64,000 nucleotides of DNA from Ornithinibacillus xuwenensis (GCF_039614845.1 NZ_JBDIML010000002.1:1-64000), one strand, 5' to 3'. Shown: positions 43,862 to 52,716, counted from the stretch's first letter. The notes: generated from the letters alone by a model not told the origin. Numbers and translations: made by a program.

Positions 43862-44734
43862 CTATTCAATGTGATAAGAATGGTAGACTTCCCTTTTCGG
43901 TAAGCTTCGTTCCTTGGCAACCTCTTTAATCGCTTCTTTACTAGAAAGTTGTTTCTCTTCTATATAATACATAACATGTTCACGAATAGCTAAATTCGTC
44001 CACCACGCTTCTGTTTCGATGTGACTCTCTTCACTAGTTCCCTCTACTACTAGGCAAAATTCACCTTTAAGTTCCTGTGCTTCTGCCCATTCTATTAACT
44101 CCCCAACAGTACCACGAACATACTCCTCAAAGCGCTTTGTAATCTCTCGAGCAATTGTTGCTTGTCGATTTCCGAGATGTTGTTGAATATCTTTTAAGGT
44201 TTCTTTTATTCGATAAGGAGATTCATAAAATAGTAAGGTTGCTTTTTGCATTCCTAAACGTTTTAATTCCGCTTCTTTTTCCTTTTTCTTCCGAGGTAAG
44301 AATCCATAAAATAGAAACTCCTTACTTGGTAAGCCTGATCCGACTAAAGCACATAAAGCTGCATTTGCTCCTGGTAATACGATGACAGCATAATTATTCT
44401 GAATTGCTGCTTCTACTATTTCATATCCCGGATCTGAGATTGCTGGCATACCTGCATCACTCACGATGGCTATCAATTCACCATTTGACAGTTTTTCAAG
44501 CAGCTGTTTTTCCCGCTCCATTTTATTATGCTCATGATAGCTAAGGAGCGGGGTTGAGATTTCAAAATGATTGAGCAATTTCTTGGTATTTCTAGTATCC
44601 TCGGCTGCAATTACGGAAGCTGTTTTTAAAATGGTAAGTGCTCTATAGGTAATATCCTCTAGATTACCTATCGGAGTAGGAACCACATATAAGGATCCTT
44701 CTTCACGTTGTTCATAGCTCTTTTGTATCATCAT
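43862..44734 (-). CDS. rsmI: 16S rRNA 2'-O-methyltransferase (C1402)
   Basis: Modifies C1402 of 16S rRNA at the P site. The 290-residue SAM enzyme of the tetrapyrrole-methylase fold shows LYVVPTPIGNLEDITYRALT, AAEDTRNTKKLLNHFEI, IVSDAGMPAISDPGYEIV and VLPGANAALCALVGSGLP. The start overlaps yazA by 23 bases; ATG 44731 is equally possible. Confidence 0.96.
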   Translation of the reverse strand: MMIQKSYEQREEGSLYVVPTPIGNLEDITYRALTILKTASVIAAEDTRNTKKLLNHFEISTPLLSYHEHNKMEREKQLLEKLSNGELIAIVSDAGMPAISDPGYEIVEAAIQNNYAVIVLPGANAALCALVGSGLPSKEFLFYGFLPRKKKEKEAELKRLGMQKATLLFYESPYRIKETLKDIQQHLGNRQATIAREITKRFEEYVRGTVGELIEWAEAQELKGEFCLVVEGTSEESHIETEAWWTNLAIREHVMYYIEEKQLSSKEAIKEVAKERSLPKREVYHSYHIE

Positions 44735-45005
44735 ATTGCATAACCTCTTTCAATTTATCTCGGATTAATTGAAATTTCCCTTTACGAGTTAGCTGTTTAA
44801 TCTCATATTCTCGCTTCAATGCTGCCTCTTTGGTAGGAAATTTTTCCACAAACATGACTTGAAACGGTCCGCGTCCTCTTGTGTATTTAGCACCTTTTCC
44901 AGATTCATGTGTTCTTAACCGGTTCTCTAAGTCGTTGGTGTAGCCCGTATATAATGTATCATCCGCGCATTTTAGCATGTAAACGGTATGCTCCATCTCA
45001 GTCAT
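44712..45005 (-). CDS. yazA: GIY-YIG endonuclease-superfamily protein YazA
   Basis: A 97-residue single-domain protein of the UPF0213 type. The core TVYMLKCADDTLYTGYTNDL and ENRLRTHESGKGAKYTRGRG resemble GIY-YIG folds. ATG 45005 has AAAGGAG seven bases upstream and overlaps the trmN6 stop by eight bases. The substrate is unknown. Confidence 0.9.
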   Translation of the reverse strand: MTEMEHTVYMLKCADDTLYTGYTNDLENRLRTHESGKGAKYTRGRGPFQVMFVEKFPTKEAALKREYEIKQLTRKGKFQLIRDKLKEVMQYDDTKEL

Positions 45006-45738
45006 AGATAATCTCCTTTGCTTCATCTGTATAGGAACCATCCTCTTGATAAATATATAAGGGTGGTAGAATGTGTAAATCTGGTTTTCCATCACGAATT
45101 CCTTCAATTAGGAGCATGTTTGCTTCACGACCTTTTTTAGGATAGACAAGACGTAACCGCTTCGGTTCTAATTTGTACTCCCGAAATGCCGTCAGTATAT
45201 CCACCAGTCTTCCTGGACGATGCACCATGGCAACCTTACCTCCAGGTCTTACATGTAGTTTACAGGCTTTCACCGCATCCTCTAACGTACAGTAAACCTC
45301 ATGCCTCGCAATGGTTAAATGTTCATTCTGATTATGTTCATTCTTAGAGGGTGTTTTAAAATATGGAGGATTGCATGTCACCACATCAAAGCTACTATGT
45401 CCAATGATCGCTTTCAGTTCTCGAATATCACCATGCAGCATTGTTACTTGTTCTGTTAGATGATTAAGTTCGACACTTCTTTTTGCCATGCTAAGTATTC
45501 GTTCTTGTATTTCTACTCCAACAATACTAGCATTCGTATGCCTTGAAAGCAAAAGTGGTATCACTCCATTACCACTACATAAATCTAATATTGAACCTCT
45601 CTTTATTGGTATAGAAGCGAAATTTGCTAATAATACAGCATCTAGTGAAAACGAAAATGCAGTAGGACTCTGAATAATTTGCATGCTTTCATCTGCCACT
45701 AAATAATCAAGTCTTTCATCATCATATAGTTGAACCAA
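44998..45738 (-). CDS. trmN6: tRNA(1)(Val) A37 N6-methyltransferase-like protein (YabB)
   Basis: The 246-residue SAM-dependent methyltransferase has SILDLCSGNGVIPLLLSRHT and the adenine-methylation motif TCNPPYFKTPSK. Family members methylate A37 of tRNA. It begins the trmN6-yazA-rsmI run after the yabA terminator. Confidence 0.93.
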   Translation of the reverse strand: MVQLYDDERLDYLVADESMQIIQSPTAFSFSLDAVLLANFASIPIKRGSILDLCSGNGVIPLLLSRHTNASIVGVEIQERILSMAKRSVELNHLTEQVTMLHGDIRELKAIIGHSSFDVVTCNPPYFKTPSKNEHNQNEHLTIARHEVYCTLEDAVKACKLHVRPGGKVAMVHRPGRLVDILTAFREYKLEPKRLRLVYPKKGREANMLLIEGIRDGKPDLHILPPLYIYQEDGSYTDEAKEIIYD

Positions 45739-45781
45739 TTCGAAAATCCTTTCTTATGTAAGAAATACAAAACAAGAAAAA

Positions 45782-45812
45782 AGCTGCCTGGAATATCGAT
45801 TACCAGACAGCT
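45782..45812 (-). terminator. yabA terminator
   Basis: AGCTGCCTGG and CCAGACAGCT pair with one mismatch around an 11-base loop, followed by TTTTTTC on the minus strand, 10 bases past yabA. Confidence 0.8.
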
Positions 45813-45822
45813 ACATTATACG

Positions 45823-46167
45823 TTATTTTGTTTTGCTAAGAAAATCTAGGCAAAACATACAATCCTCGTTTCTTCTTGGACTACCAAATTCCAAATTACA
45901 AATATGAAATCCTTCTTCATATAGTCTAGCTAAATTATCATAGCCTTCACTTGGCATTTCTTTTAGTTTAGTTCCCTCAGGTAATGAATCTTGCTCGGAC
46001 TCGGTTAAATCCAATCGATTACGTAAATGTAAGTTTTCCATGGAGAGGCGATGATTTTCTTCAAGCAAATCACTTAGTTTCCCTTTTAAGTCACCAAGTT
46101 GTTCATATAATTCGCCAATTTGTTTTTCCATATCTGATACTTGATCAAATATTTGTCTTTTATTCAA
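45823..46167 (-). CDS. yabA: Replication-initiation control protein YabA
   Basis: Binds DnaA and the sliding clamp and restrains initiation. The 114-residue protein has an N-terminal leucine-zipper coiled coil (about 6-55: VSDMEKQIGELYEQLGDLKG) and a C-terminal zinc site (GFHICNLEFG and CMFCLDFL). It lies 14 bases after ricT. Confidence 0.96.
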   Translation of the reverse strand: MNKRQIFDQVSDMEKQIGELYEQLGDLKGKLSDLLEENHRLSMENLHLRNRLDLTESEQDSLPEGTKLKEMPSEGYDNLARLYEEGFHICNLEFGSPRRNEDCMFCLDFLSKTK

Positions 46168-46181
46168 TTCGACTCACTCCA

Positions 46182-47009
46182 TTATTCTTGGCCCTGTGCT
46201 GTCACAATTCCTTCTTCGATGAGTTCATCCAAGGTATATTCTATAACACGTTCTTTTTCTGGAATTTCTATTTGTATCACGCGATCAAGTATATTAAGAC
46301 CAACAACATGACCTTTTCCATGAGGTGTATGGACACGCTGACCTAAGTCTGGAAGATCTCGTTTGGCTTCTTCATATTCATCATTTTCATACTTCAAGCA
46401 GCACATTAAACGTCCACATAAACCTGAAATTTTCGCTGGGTTTAGGGAAAGATTTTGATCTTTTGCCATTTTAATAGAAACTGGCTCAAAATCTCCTAAA
46501 AAAGTTGAACAACATAGCATTCTCCCACAAGGTCCTATACCGCCTAGCATTTTCGCCTCATCACGAACACCAATTTGTCTAAGTTCAATTCTTGTTTTGA
46601 ACATTGCTGCTAAATCCTTTACAAGCTCACGAAAATCAACGCGACCATCGGCTGTAAAGTAAAAGATAATTTTGTTTCGGTCAAATGTATACTCAACGTC
46701 CACTAAATTCATATCTAAATGATGTTCTTCTATTTTCTCAGAACAAGCTGTGAATGCCTTATCGGCGTATTCCTTATTTTCAACAACCGATAACTTGTCC
46801 TTGTCGTCTGCAACACGGATAACCTTTTTAAGCGGAAGTACAACATCCTCTTCATCTACTTGTTTGTTTGCAATAACGACCTTCCCAAACTCAATTCCTC
46901 TTACCGTTTCTACAATAACATAGTTATCTAACTCTATCGAAAGGTTTGAGGGATCAAAATAATATATTTTACCCGCTTTTTTAAAGCGTACACCTATTAC
47001 CTCTATCAC
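46182..47009 (-). CDS. ricT: RicT (YaaT), subunit of the Y-complex for RNase Y control
   Basis: With RicA and RicF it binds iron-sulfur clusters and regulates RNase Y and sporulation phosphorelay in B. subtilis. The 275-residue PSP1-domain protein shows GVRFKKAGKIYYFDP, IGPCGRMLCCSTFLGDF and SGLCGRLMCCLKYEN, the conserved Cys pairs. GTG 47009 is preferred (AGAGG eight bases upstream), giving the same length as B. subtilis YaaT. Confidence 0.95.
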   Translation of the reverse strand: MIEVIGVRFKKAGKIYYFDPSNLSIELDNYVIVETVRGIEFGKVVIANKQVDEEDVVLPLKKVIRVADDKDKLSVVENKEYADKAFTACSEKIEEHHLDMNLVDVEYTFDRNKIIFYFTADGRVDFRELVKDLAAMFKTRIELRQIGVRDEAKMLGGIGPCGRMLCCSTFLGDFEPVSIKMAKDQNLSLNPAKISGLCGRLMCCLKYENDEYEEAKRDLPDLGQRVHTPHGKGHVVGLNILDRVIQIEIPEKERVIEYTLDELIEEGIVTAQGQE

Positions 47010-47014
47010 GTATA

Positions 47015-48001
47015 TCACCTCTTTATTTGAAGTGTCACCTGTTCCATCACCAGTGTTGGATGAACATTTTGCTTCAATTTTTGTTTTGCCTCGAGTAAAT
47101 CTTGTAGGATTGAAATTAGCTTATCCTGCGAATAATACATTGCTAGTTTCTCAAGACGCTCATCTGGAGCAAAAATAACCAATGCATCTTCATGATCAAT
47201 ATGATAATAAAGTATATCCTTAAAAGCTAGTAGCAATAAGTCTAGACCTTGCTCCATTTGCTTTCTCTCATTAAAATGCTGCATCCAGTGATTATGAATA
47301 AATAAATAGACATCACTGACATTATCAGTAAATGCTTCTACTAATTGTACCATTAATTTTCGTGCACCGGCAAACCACTCATCTTGGCTCCATTTAATGG
47401 CTTCATCGAGATTATTTGTGAGGGCACTCATCAATTTTGCAGTTGCATCATTTAATCCTGCATCAATCAATTTCTGCTGGAAGTGAAGTGGGTTTAACGG
47501 TTTTAAATCGATAATCTGACATCTTGACCGTATAGTAGGTAGGATTGATTGACTATTTTCGGTAAGCATAATAGCGGTTGTTTTCTTACTTGGTTCTTCT
47601 AAGAACTTTAATATTCGGTTAGCAGCATTTGCTGTTAATGTATCTGCACCTTTTATGATATAAACCTTTTGATCGGACTCAAGACCTGAATAGGTAAATT
47701 CCTTTTGAAGGTTTTTAATTTGTTCAATTTTAATGGATTGGCCATCTGGTTCAATCCAATGCACATCAGGATGATTACCAGAGTCAATCCGTTTACATGC
47801 ATTACAGGCCAAACAAGGATTAGCGCCTGACTTGTTTTCACAAAATAAGACCTTTGCAATTAAGATGGCAATATCTTCCTTACCTGTTCCGCGCGCACCC
47901 TGAAGTAAATAAGCATGTGAAATGCGGTCCTTAATAATACTATTCGTAATAATTTGGCTTGCCATTGGTTGTATTGCTGCAATATCAGACCACGTATTCA
48001 T
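47015..48001 (-). CDS. holB: DNA polymerase III delta' subunit
   Basis: Clamp-loader subunit. The 328-residue protein shows LQGARGTGKEDIAILIAKVL, a zinc module (CENKSGANPCLACNACKRID) and FLEEPSKKTTAIMLTENSQS. ATG 48001 has AAGGAAGG upstream. It is preceded by a 154-base gap with a nested hairpin element. Confidence 0.95.
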   Translation of the reverse strand: MNTWSDIAAIQPMASQIITNSIIKDRISHAYLLQGARGTGKEDIAILIAKVLFCENKSGANPCLACNACKRIDSGNHPDVHWIEPDGQSIKIEQIKNLQKEFTYSGLESDQKVYIIKGADTLTANAANRILKFLEEPSKKTTAIMLTENSQSILPTIRSRCQIIDLKPLNPLHFQQKLIDAGLNDATAKLMSALTNNLDEAIKWSQDEWFAGARKLMVQLVEAFTDNVSDVYLFIHNHWMQHFNERKQMEQGLDLLLLAFKDILYYHIDHEDALVIFAPDERLEKLAMYYSQDKLISILQDLLEAKQKLKQNVHPTLVMEQVTLQIKR

Positions 48002-48048
48002 AATATCCTTCCTTATTAAGCATAAGTGCTCGCACAAGCGGGCTTGTC

Positions 48049-48153
48049 ATTTGGGATTATTGCGATACGACACCAGCGTTGAGAAAAGTCATCATGTAGT
48101 TTTCTCAGGGAATAAATGGTGTATTACCTTTTGTCATCCTACTTGTCCCAAAT
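48049..48153 (-). repeat. Nested inverted-repeat element between yaaR and holB
   Basis: Three inverted pairs fit inside one another: ATTTGGGA (48049-48056) with TCCCAAAT (48146-48153), ACACCA (48070-48075) with TGGTGT (48117-48122), and TGAGAAAA (48080-48087) with TTTTCTCA (48100-48107). A fourth hairpin, ACAAGC and GCTTGT (48034-48047), sits just beside it. There is no T run, so it is not a simple terminator. It may be a dispersed small repeat or a folded RNA; no second copy was recognised in this window. Confidence 0.6.
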
Positions 48154-48155
48154 CG

Positions 48156-48596
48156 CTACGTATATAAATTAATCAGTAGACCTTTAATCTCTCCAATAAG
48201 ACCTAGTAAATCTACTGTCTTTTTTTCCTGGTTCATAATTTCTTCTGTTAATTCCATTAATTTATCATCAATCTGTTTTACAATGGTTAATTGACGACTG
48301 CTTCCTGTATAACTGAAGCTATGTGACTTTTGTAAATCCATTCCGTTTGAAACAGCTTCTTCTAAAAATCGCTTGATTAGTCGTTTAAATTTCACTAAAT
48401 CCTTAAATGAGCGAAAACGTGCTAAACGATCACCTTGTAAGGTAATATCACTCATCATTTTTTGTAATTCAGTCTTTTGCATTTTTTGTGATTGGGACTG
48501 AACGATAGCTTCAAATGATTGATTTCCTGTATTCGATCTACGGATATTCTTCTGTGATGTATCTACCTGCTTGAGAAGCTCTTGGCTTATCTTCAT
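48156..48596 (-). CDS. yaaR: DUF327-type protein YaaR
   Basis: A 146-residue, strongly helical and basic protein (QKMQKTELQKMMSDITLQG, then FKDLVKFKRLIKRFLEEAV). It stands between darA and holB exactly as yaaR in B. subtilis. No enzymatic motif is visible, and the role is unknown. Confidence 0.88.
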   Translation of the reverse strand: MKISQELLKQVDTSQKNIRRSNTGNQSFEAIVQSQSQKMQKTELQKMMSDITLQGDRLARFRSFKDLVKFKRLIKRFLEEAVSNGMDLQKSHSFSYTGSSRQLTIVKQIDDKLMELTEEIMNQEKKTVDLLGLIGEIKGLLINLYT

Positions 48597-48623
48597 CGAT
48601 TCAGCCCCCTTGTTATAGTCTGT

Positions 48624-48953
48624 TTAGAATTGAATAAACGTTTCAATTGGTAATACAAATACAGTCGCTCCACCAACCTCAACCTTAACAGGTCTCGGAA
48701 TATAGGAATCTGCATTTCCGCCCATTGGTGAAATAGGCGCTACCATTTGTTCACGCTGTGAGCAATTATCTTTAATAACTCCGAGCACATCATCTACATA
48801 CTCATCCTCACAACCAATAATTAACGTCGTATTTCCTTCTTTTAGGAATCCGCCTGTCGTTGCAAGCTTTGTAGATTTATAGTTGTTCTTTCCTAGTGCC
48901 TCCGTTAAACGATTGGAATCCTTATCCTGTATGACTGCCATTACTAGTTTCAT
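48624..48953 (-). CDS. darA: Cyclic-di-AMP receptor DarA (PII-like)
   Basis: A 109-residue PII-like trimeric receptor: MKLVMAVIQDKDSNRLTEAL, ATTGGFLKEGNTTLIIG and GGATVFVLPIETFIQF. It binds c-di-AMP in Bacilli; its downstream partner is unknown. It overlaps tmk by four bases. Confidence 0.95.
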   Translation of the reverse strand: MKLVMAVIQDKDSNRLTEALGKNNYKSTKLATTGGFLKEGNTTLIIGCEDEYVDDVLGVIKDNCSQREQMVAPISPMGGNADSYIPRPVKVEVGGATVFVLPIETFIQF

Positions 48954-49603
48954 AAAAAACCCCCCTTTACATTATGATTATTCAAATATTGGGTTATTAA
49001 TGATAGGCTGTCTTTCTCAACATCATCAAAAACTTGATCGGCATTGATGACTTGAATTCGTTCTGGGAACCTTTTGACAAGGATTTGATATGCTTCATAG
49101 ACCTTTTCATGAAAAGCGATTGTTTCTAAGTCTAAACGATTTCTTTCCCGGTCTTTATTTGCAGCAATTCGTTCTAATCCCTTTCTTGGTTCTATATCAA
49201 AAAGTAATGTTAAATCCGGCATAGAATTTTGAATAGCAAATTGATTAATTGAAAAAACCTCATCAATCCCAAGCCCTCTAGCATAGCCTTGATAGGCTAA
49301 GCTACTGTCAATGAAACGATCACATAGTATTATTTTTCCTTCTTCTAATGCTGGCTGTACCTTTTCAACGAGATGCTGTCTTCTAGCAGCAGCATATAAC
49401 AATGCTTCCGTTCGTCCATCCATTGCGGTATGCTCTGGATTTAGAATGATGTTTCGAATTTTCTCTGCAATGTCTATTCCACCAGGTTCACGAGTAATCA
49501 CAACATCGAACCCTTGGTCTTGTAATTTTTTTCCTAATGAATGAAGTATAGAAGTCTTTCCTGCCCCTTCGCCACCTTCAAATGTTATAAAATAACCACT
49601 CAC
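48950..49603 (-). CDS. tmk: Thymidylate kinase
   Basis: Phosphorylates dTMP to dTDP. The 217-residue protein has the P-loop ITFEGGEGAGKTSILHSL, the DRX motif LCDRFIDSSLAYQGYARGL and the lid RERNRLDLE. It heads the tmk-darA-yaaR-holB series. Confidence 0.97.
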   Translation of the reverse strand: MSGYFITFEGGEGAGKTSILHSLGKKLQDQGFDVVITREPGGIDIAEKIRNIILNPEHTAMDGRTEALLYAAARRQHLVEKVQPALEEGKIILCDRFIDSSLAYQGYARGLGIDEVFSINQFAIQNSMPDLTLLFDIEPRKGLERIAANKDRERNRLDLETIAFHEKVYEAYQILVKRFPERIQVINADQVFDDVEKDSLSLITQYLNNHNVKGGFL

Positions 49604-49679
49604 GTAATTCTTCTCCTTTAGTTAGTAGACAGCGGCTGTCCAAGTAGGAAGCTTCAGCTTAGAACACTGACTGAAAAAT

Positions 49680-51116
49680 CTATGCCTTTCTGTCTGTTAA
49701 GTCAAACACTTGGATGCCTTGTTCAATATCCTGGTGCTGTATGGTTGCTCCTTGTTGTATTAAATGCCGTAATAGGCTAATTTGTTCTTCTGTTATTTTT
49801 TCTCCTTTAAGAATAACAGGGATTCCTGGCGGATATGGTATTACGGATTCTGCAGCAATGAAATCTTTTGCTTGCTGCATTGCAACTACCTGTTTAGGCA
49901 AGCTACGCATTTCAGGATACGTAACAGCTAATTCCTGAACAGAATCTGTAAATAGTCCTCTACTATCTATTGTAGCATGGTTTGACATATATTTTAATTG
50001 TTCATTTAGGCTTTTTATTGTTTTTTCCACTTTTTCGATGTCACAAACTCCCTGTAAGCCATGAATAAATAACACTTGTTTATCCGTTGCTAGTTCAGGA
50101 TAGATGCTTTGCTCCTCAAAATATTGGGCAACCGCAAAGCCGGATAATCCATCTCTCACTTGAATCGTAATTTTTAATGGATCGTGACTACTTAAAATTT
50201 CCCAATGCTCCCCTTTTTCAAACACGTCCCTTAATTGATTAACACTGGAAATGATGTCAGCTAAGTCTTCCGTTGTTAAAGTAGCAAGAAAATACCTTGC
50301 AATATCCAAGGATGCCATTAATGGATAGGACGGGCTACTTGATTGTAGCATTTGTAAATAATGGCCCACTTGTTCTTTCTTTATTCGATCAGAATTTATG
50401 TGTAAAAATGAAGCCATTGTCATGGCAGGAGCTATTTTATGTGCAGATTGAACAACCATATCTGCTCCTAGCTTTAATGCTGATGCTGGAAAAGGATTTC
50501 CAATTGAAAAATGAACACCATGTGCTTCATCTACTAGAACTGGTATGTCATGGTGATGTGCTAAATCAATTATTTTCTTGATATCATAAGTATTCCCAAA
50601 ATAATCAGGGTATGTTAACACTAGCCCCTTTGCGTTAGGATACAGGTCAATAGCCTTCTTTACGGTATCATAGCTTGGTGCGGTATAGCGCTGCAGTGCT
50701 GTATCATATTCTGGACGAATAAACCTTGGATTTGCTCCACTCAATTCAAGTCCATTCATGATGGACTTATGACTATTTCGTTGCACAATAATCTCGTCAC
50801 CTATGGAACAAGTGCTAAGTATCATTGCCAAATTTCCAACTGTACTTCCTCCAACTAAAAAAAACGTATGATTAGCAGTAAAAAATTCTGCTGCTAGTTG
50901 CTCCGCTTCGGCTATCACGCCCTGTGGCGCATGCAGGTCATCTAAACCAGATAACTCCGTTAGATCAATTGGTAAAAGGTGCTCAAAATAAGGCTTCGCA
51001 TCCTCTACAAAAACCGTTCCATTTTTATGACCAGGTACGTGAAATGAAGTTGGATTTTGCTTGGTAAAATGAATTAACTGTTCCAATAAGGGCATTTGTT
51101 GCTGTTTATTTTTCAT
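49680..51116 (-). CDS. yaaO: Orn/Lys/Arg decarboxylase-family protein (YaaO)
   Basis: A PLP-dependent fold-type I decarboxylase. The 478-residue protein has HVPGHKNG, VDEAHGVHFSIGNPFPAS and the PLP lysine motif QSAHKIAPAMTMASFLHIN, with a C-terminal family domain (PYPPGIPVILKGEKI). The substrate among lysine, ornithine and arginine cannot be fixed from sequence. It sits before tmk as in B. subtilis, but xpaC and yaaN, which precede yaaO there, are absent. Confidence 0.92.
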   Translation of the reverse strand: MKNKQQQMPLLEQLIHFTKQNPTSFHVPGHKNGTVFVEDAKPYFEHLLPIDLTELSGLDDLHAPQGVIAEAEQLAAEFFTANHTFFLVGGSTVGNLAMILSTCSIGDEIIVQRNSHKSIMNGLELSGANPRFIRPEYDTALQRYTAPSYDTVKKAIDLYPNAKGLVLTYPDYFGNTYDIKKIIDLAHHHDIPVLVDEAHGVHFSIGNPFPASALKLGADMVVQSAHKIAPAMTMASFLHINSDRIKKEQVGHYLQMLQSSSPSYPLMASLDIARYFLATLTTEDLADIISSVNQLRDVFEKGEHWEILSSHDPLKITIQVRDGLSGFAVAQYFEEQSIYPELATDKQVLFIHGLQGVCDIEKVEKTIKSLNEQLKYMSNHATIDSRGLFTDSVQELAVTYPEMRSLPKQVVAMQQAKDFIAAESVIPYPPGIPVILKGEKITEEQISLLRHLIQQGATIQHQDIEQGIQVFDLTDRKA

Positions 51117-51203
51117 GATCTTTCCCTTTCCATTGCTATTATCTTTATCTTATCAACAAAAAAAGCCTTTGCAAGTAAGAATGCAAAGACCCAATTACGA
51201 AAT

Positions 51204-51398
51204 CTATGAAAATATAGAGGGCTGGTTAATATTTTTTAATTTTTGAAGGTAATAGTTATACTTTTCCTCTCGAGGCTCTGTATGAATCATATTATATTCA
51301 CATTCCGTACAAATAAACATATTGTATACATGAATTCCCTGGTGCTTTTTCTCCTCACAAATACCACAATGCTCCAATTCTACTATTCTTTCTTCCAT
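51204..51398 (-). CDS. csfB: Anti-sigma factor CsfB/Gin
   Basis: Inhibits sigma-G (and sigma-E) activity at the wrong time or place. The 64-residue protein has the zinc pairs HCGICEEKKHQ and FICTECEYNMI. ATG 51398 has GGAGGTG upstream and gives the same length as in B. subtilis. A near-consensus sigma-F promoter lies upstream. Confidence 0.93.
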   Translation of the reverse strand: MEERIVELEHCGICEEKKHQGIHVYNMFICTECEYNMIHTEPREEKYNYYLQKLKNINQPSIFS

Positions 51399-51407
51399 TT
51401 TCCCCAC

Positions 51408-51448
51408 CTCCGTTAAACTAGTAACTAGTTTGTCCTACTTTAACGGAG
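51408..51448. repeat. 10-base perfect inverted repeat around the csfB -10
   Basis: CTCCGTTAAA (51408-51417) and TTTAACGGAG (51439-51448) are exact complements separated by 21 bases. The sigma-F-type -10 of csfB lies between the arms, and one arm covers the ribosome binding site. Confidence 0.6.
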
Positions 51449-51455
51449 AATATAC
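51426..51455 (-). promoter_or_regulatory. Sigma-F-type promoter of csfB
   Basis: GTATA (51451-51455), 15 bases, and GGACAAACTA (51426-51435) on the minus strand match the sigma-F pattern with one mismatch. csfB is transcribed by sigma-F in B. subtilis. Confidence 0.8.
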
Positions 51456-51480
51456 TAGAAATCTTTGAAACTTTTCTTTC

Positions 51481-51747
51481 TTATGGAATAATAATTAAAT
51501 GAATTGCTGCAAGTGATGCAACACCAAATAAGCCTAAGAATCCTGATACAACTGTTGTAAATAAATTAATCGGGATATGTAACCCAAAAGATCCGCCAAT
51601 GATATTAAAAAAGAACAAAAATAATATACCTATTCCTAGTTTAACCGTACCTTGTGCCAGAAATCGCATTGGTTTGAAGGATGTGCCAGCAAAAAGCAAT
51701 ATGACAATAACTGCAACCATAATCGAAATAACAATTGTGGAATCCAA
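51481..51747 (-). CDS. bofA: Pro-sigma-K processing inhibitor BofA
   Basis: Holds the SpoIVFB protease inactive in the outer forespore membrane. The 88-residue protein has two hydrophobic segments (about 5-20 and 38-60) and the conserved C-terminal NLFTTVVSGFLGLFGVASLA followed by AIHLIIIP. No rRNA operon follows it, unlike in B. subtilis. Confidence 0.94.
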   Translation of the reverse strand: MDSTIVISIMVAVIVILLFAGTSFKPMRFLAQGTVKLGIGILFLFFFNIIGGSFGLHIPINLFTTVVSGFLGLFGVASLAAIHLIIIP

Positions 51748-51832
51748 CTAAATCAACTCCTTTAACTTGTCCCTTATATATGTAAATATGACGGAAGGCG
51801 TTAAAAAAGAACTGATTTTTTTATTTATATGA

Positions 51833-51870
51833 AAAACACCTCACCACAAAATTGTATGGTGAAGTGTTTT
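51833..51870 (-). terminator. yaaL terminator
   Basis: AAAACACCTCACCA and TGGTGAAGTGTTTT pair with one mismatch around a 10-base loop, followed by TTTTC on the minus strand. It ends the dnaX-ebfC-recR-yaaL series. Confidence 0.85.
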
Positions 51871-51875
51871 CATCA

Positions 51876-52112
51876 TTACTTACTATACCGCACAGCACTA
51901 ATCTTTCGGTGCTTTGCTTCTCGTAGTAAAAATAGATATTTAGCTTGCGCAATTCTTTCGGTGCTTTTCCCATTGAAAGTCGGCTCAATACTTTTACCGA
52001 CAATTGATTTTATTTGTTTCCATTCGTGTTCAATGGAGAAAATAGCATCTAATAATAACTCGTCAACCTCTCGTTTCCTACGTTTCTTTTTCTTTCTTCC
52101 CACAAATGTCAC
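51876..52112 (-). CDS. yaaL: DUF2508 protein YaaL
   Basis: A 78-residue, highly basic protein starting with a Lys/Arg cluster (GRKKKKRRKREVDELLLDAI) and continuing IAQAKYLFLLREAKHRKISA. It follows recR and precedes bofA, as yaaL does. Function unknown. Confidence 0.9.
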   Translation of the reverse strand: MTFVGRKKKKRRKREVDELLLDAIFSIEHEWKQIKSIVGKSIEPTFNGKSTERIAQAKYLFLLREAKHRKISAVRYSK

Positions 52113-52119
52113 CTTACTT

Positions 52120-52716
52120 CTATAAGTCTCTCCTACCCTCTAACGCTTTAGATAATGTAACTTCATCTGCATATTCCAAATCGCCACCAACTGGTAATCC
52201 ATGTGCAATTCTTGTTGTTCTTATACCAGAAGGCTTCACCAAGCGCGAAATATACATTGCAGTTGCTTCTCCCTCGATATTAGGGTTTGTTGCTAAAATA
52301 ATTTCATTCACTTCATCGTCCTTTAAACGATTTAACAAATCTGGAACATTTATGTCTTCAGGACCAATTCCATCCATTGGAGATATCGCACCGTGAAGCA
52401 CATGGTATTTACCATTATATTCCTTCATCTTTTCCATTGCGATAACATCTTTTGGATCTTGTACAACACAGATAATAGAGCTATCTCTAGATGAATCGGA
52501 ACAAATCGCACATGGATCCTGATCGGTAATATGCCCACATACTGAGCAATGCGTCAGCTCTCGTTTCGCATTCACAAGTGAATTTGCAAAATCAAGTACA
52601 TCATCATCTTTCATATTTAAAACAAAAAAAGCCAGACGGACTGCAGTCTTTGGCCCAATACCTGGCAATTTTGTAAAGCTGTCAATCAGCTTTGAAATCG
52701 GTTCTGGATAATACAT
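52120..52716 (-). CDS. recR: Recombination protein RecR
   Basis: Toroidal DNA-binding partner of RecO in RecFOR repair. The 198-residue protein has the HhH segment LPGIGPKTAVRLAFFVL, a zinc finger CSVCGHITDQDPCAICSD and a Toprim core with ICVVQDPKDVIAMEKM. It follows ebfC by 11 bases. Confidence 0.97.
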   Translation of the reverse strand: MYYPEPISKLIDSFTKLPGIGPKTAVRLAFFVLNMKDDDVLDFANSLVNAKRELTHCSVCGHITDQDPCAICSDSSRDSSIICVVQDPKDVIAMEKMKEYNGKYHVLHGAISPMDGIGPEDINVPDLLNRLKDDEVNEIILATNPNIEGEATAMYISRLVKPSGIRTTRIAHGLPVGGDLEYADEVTLSKALEGRRDL

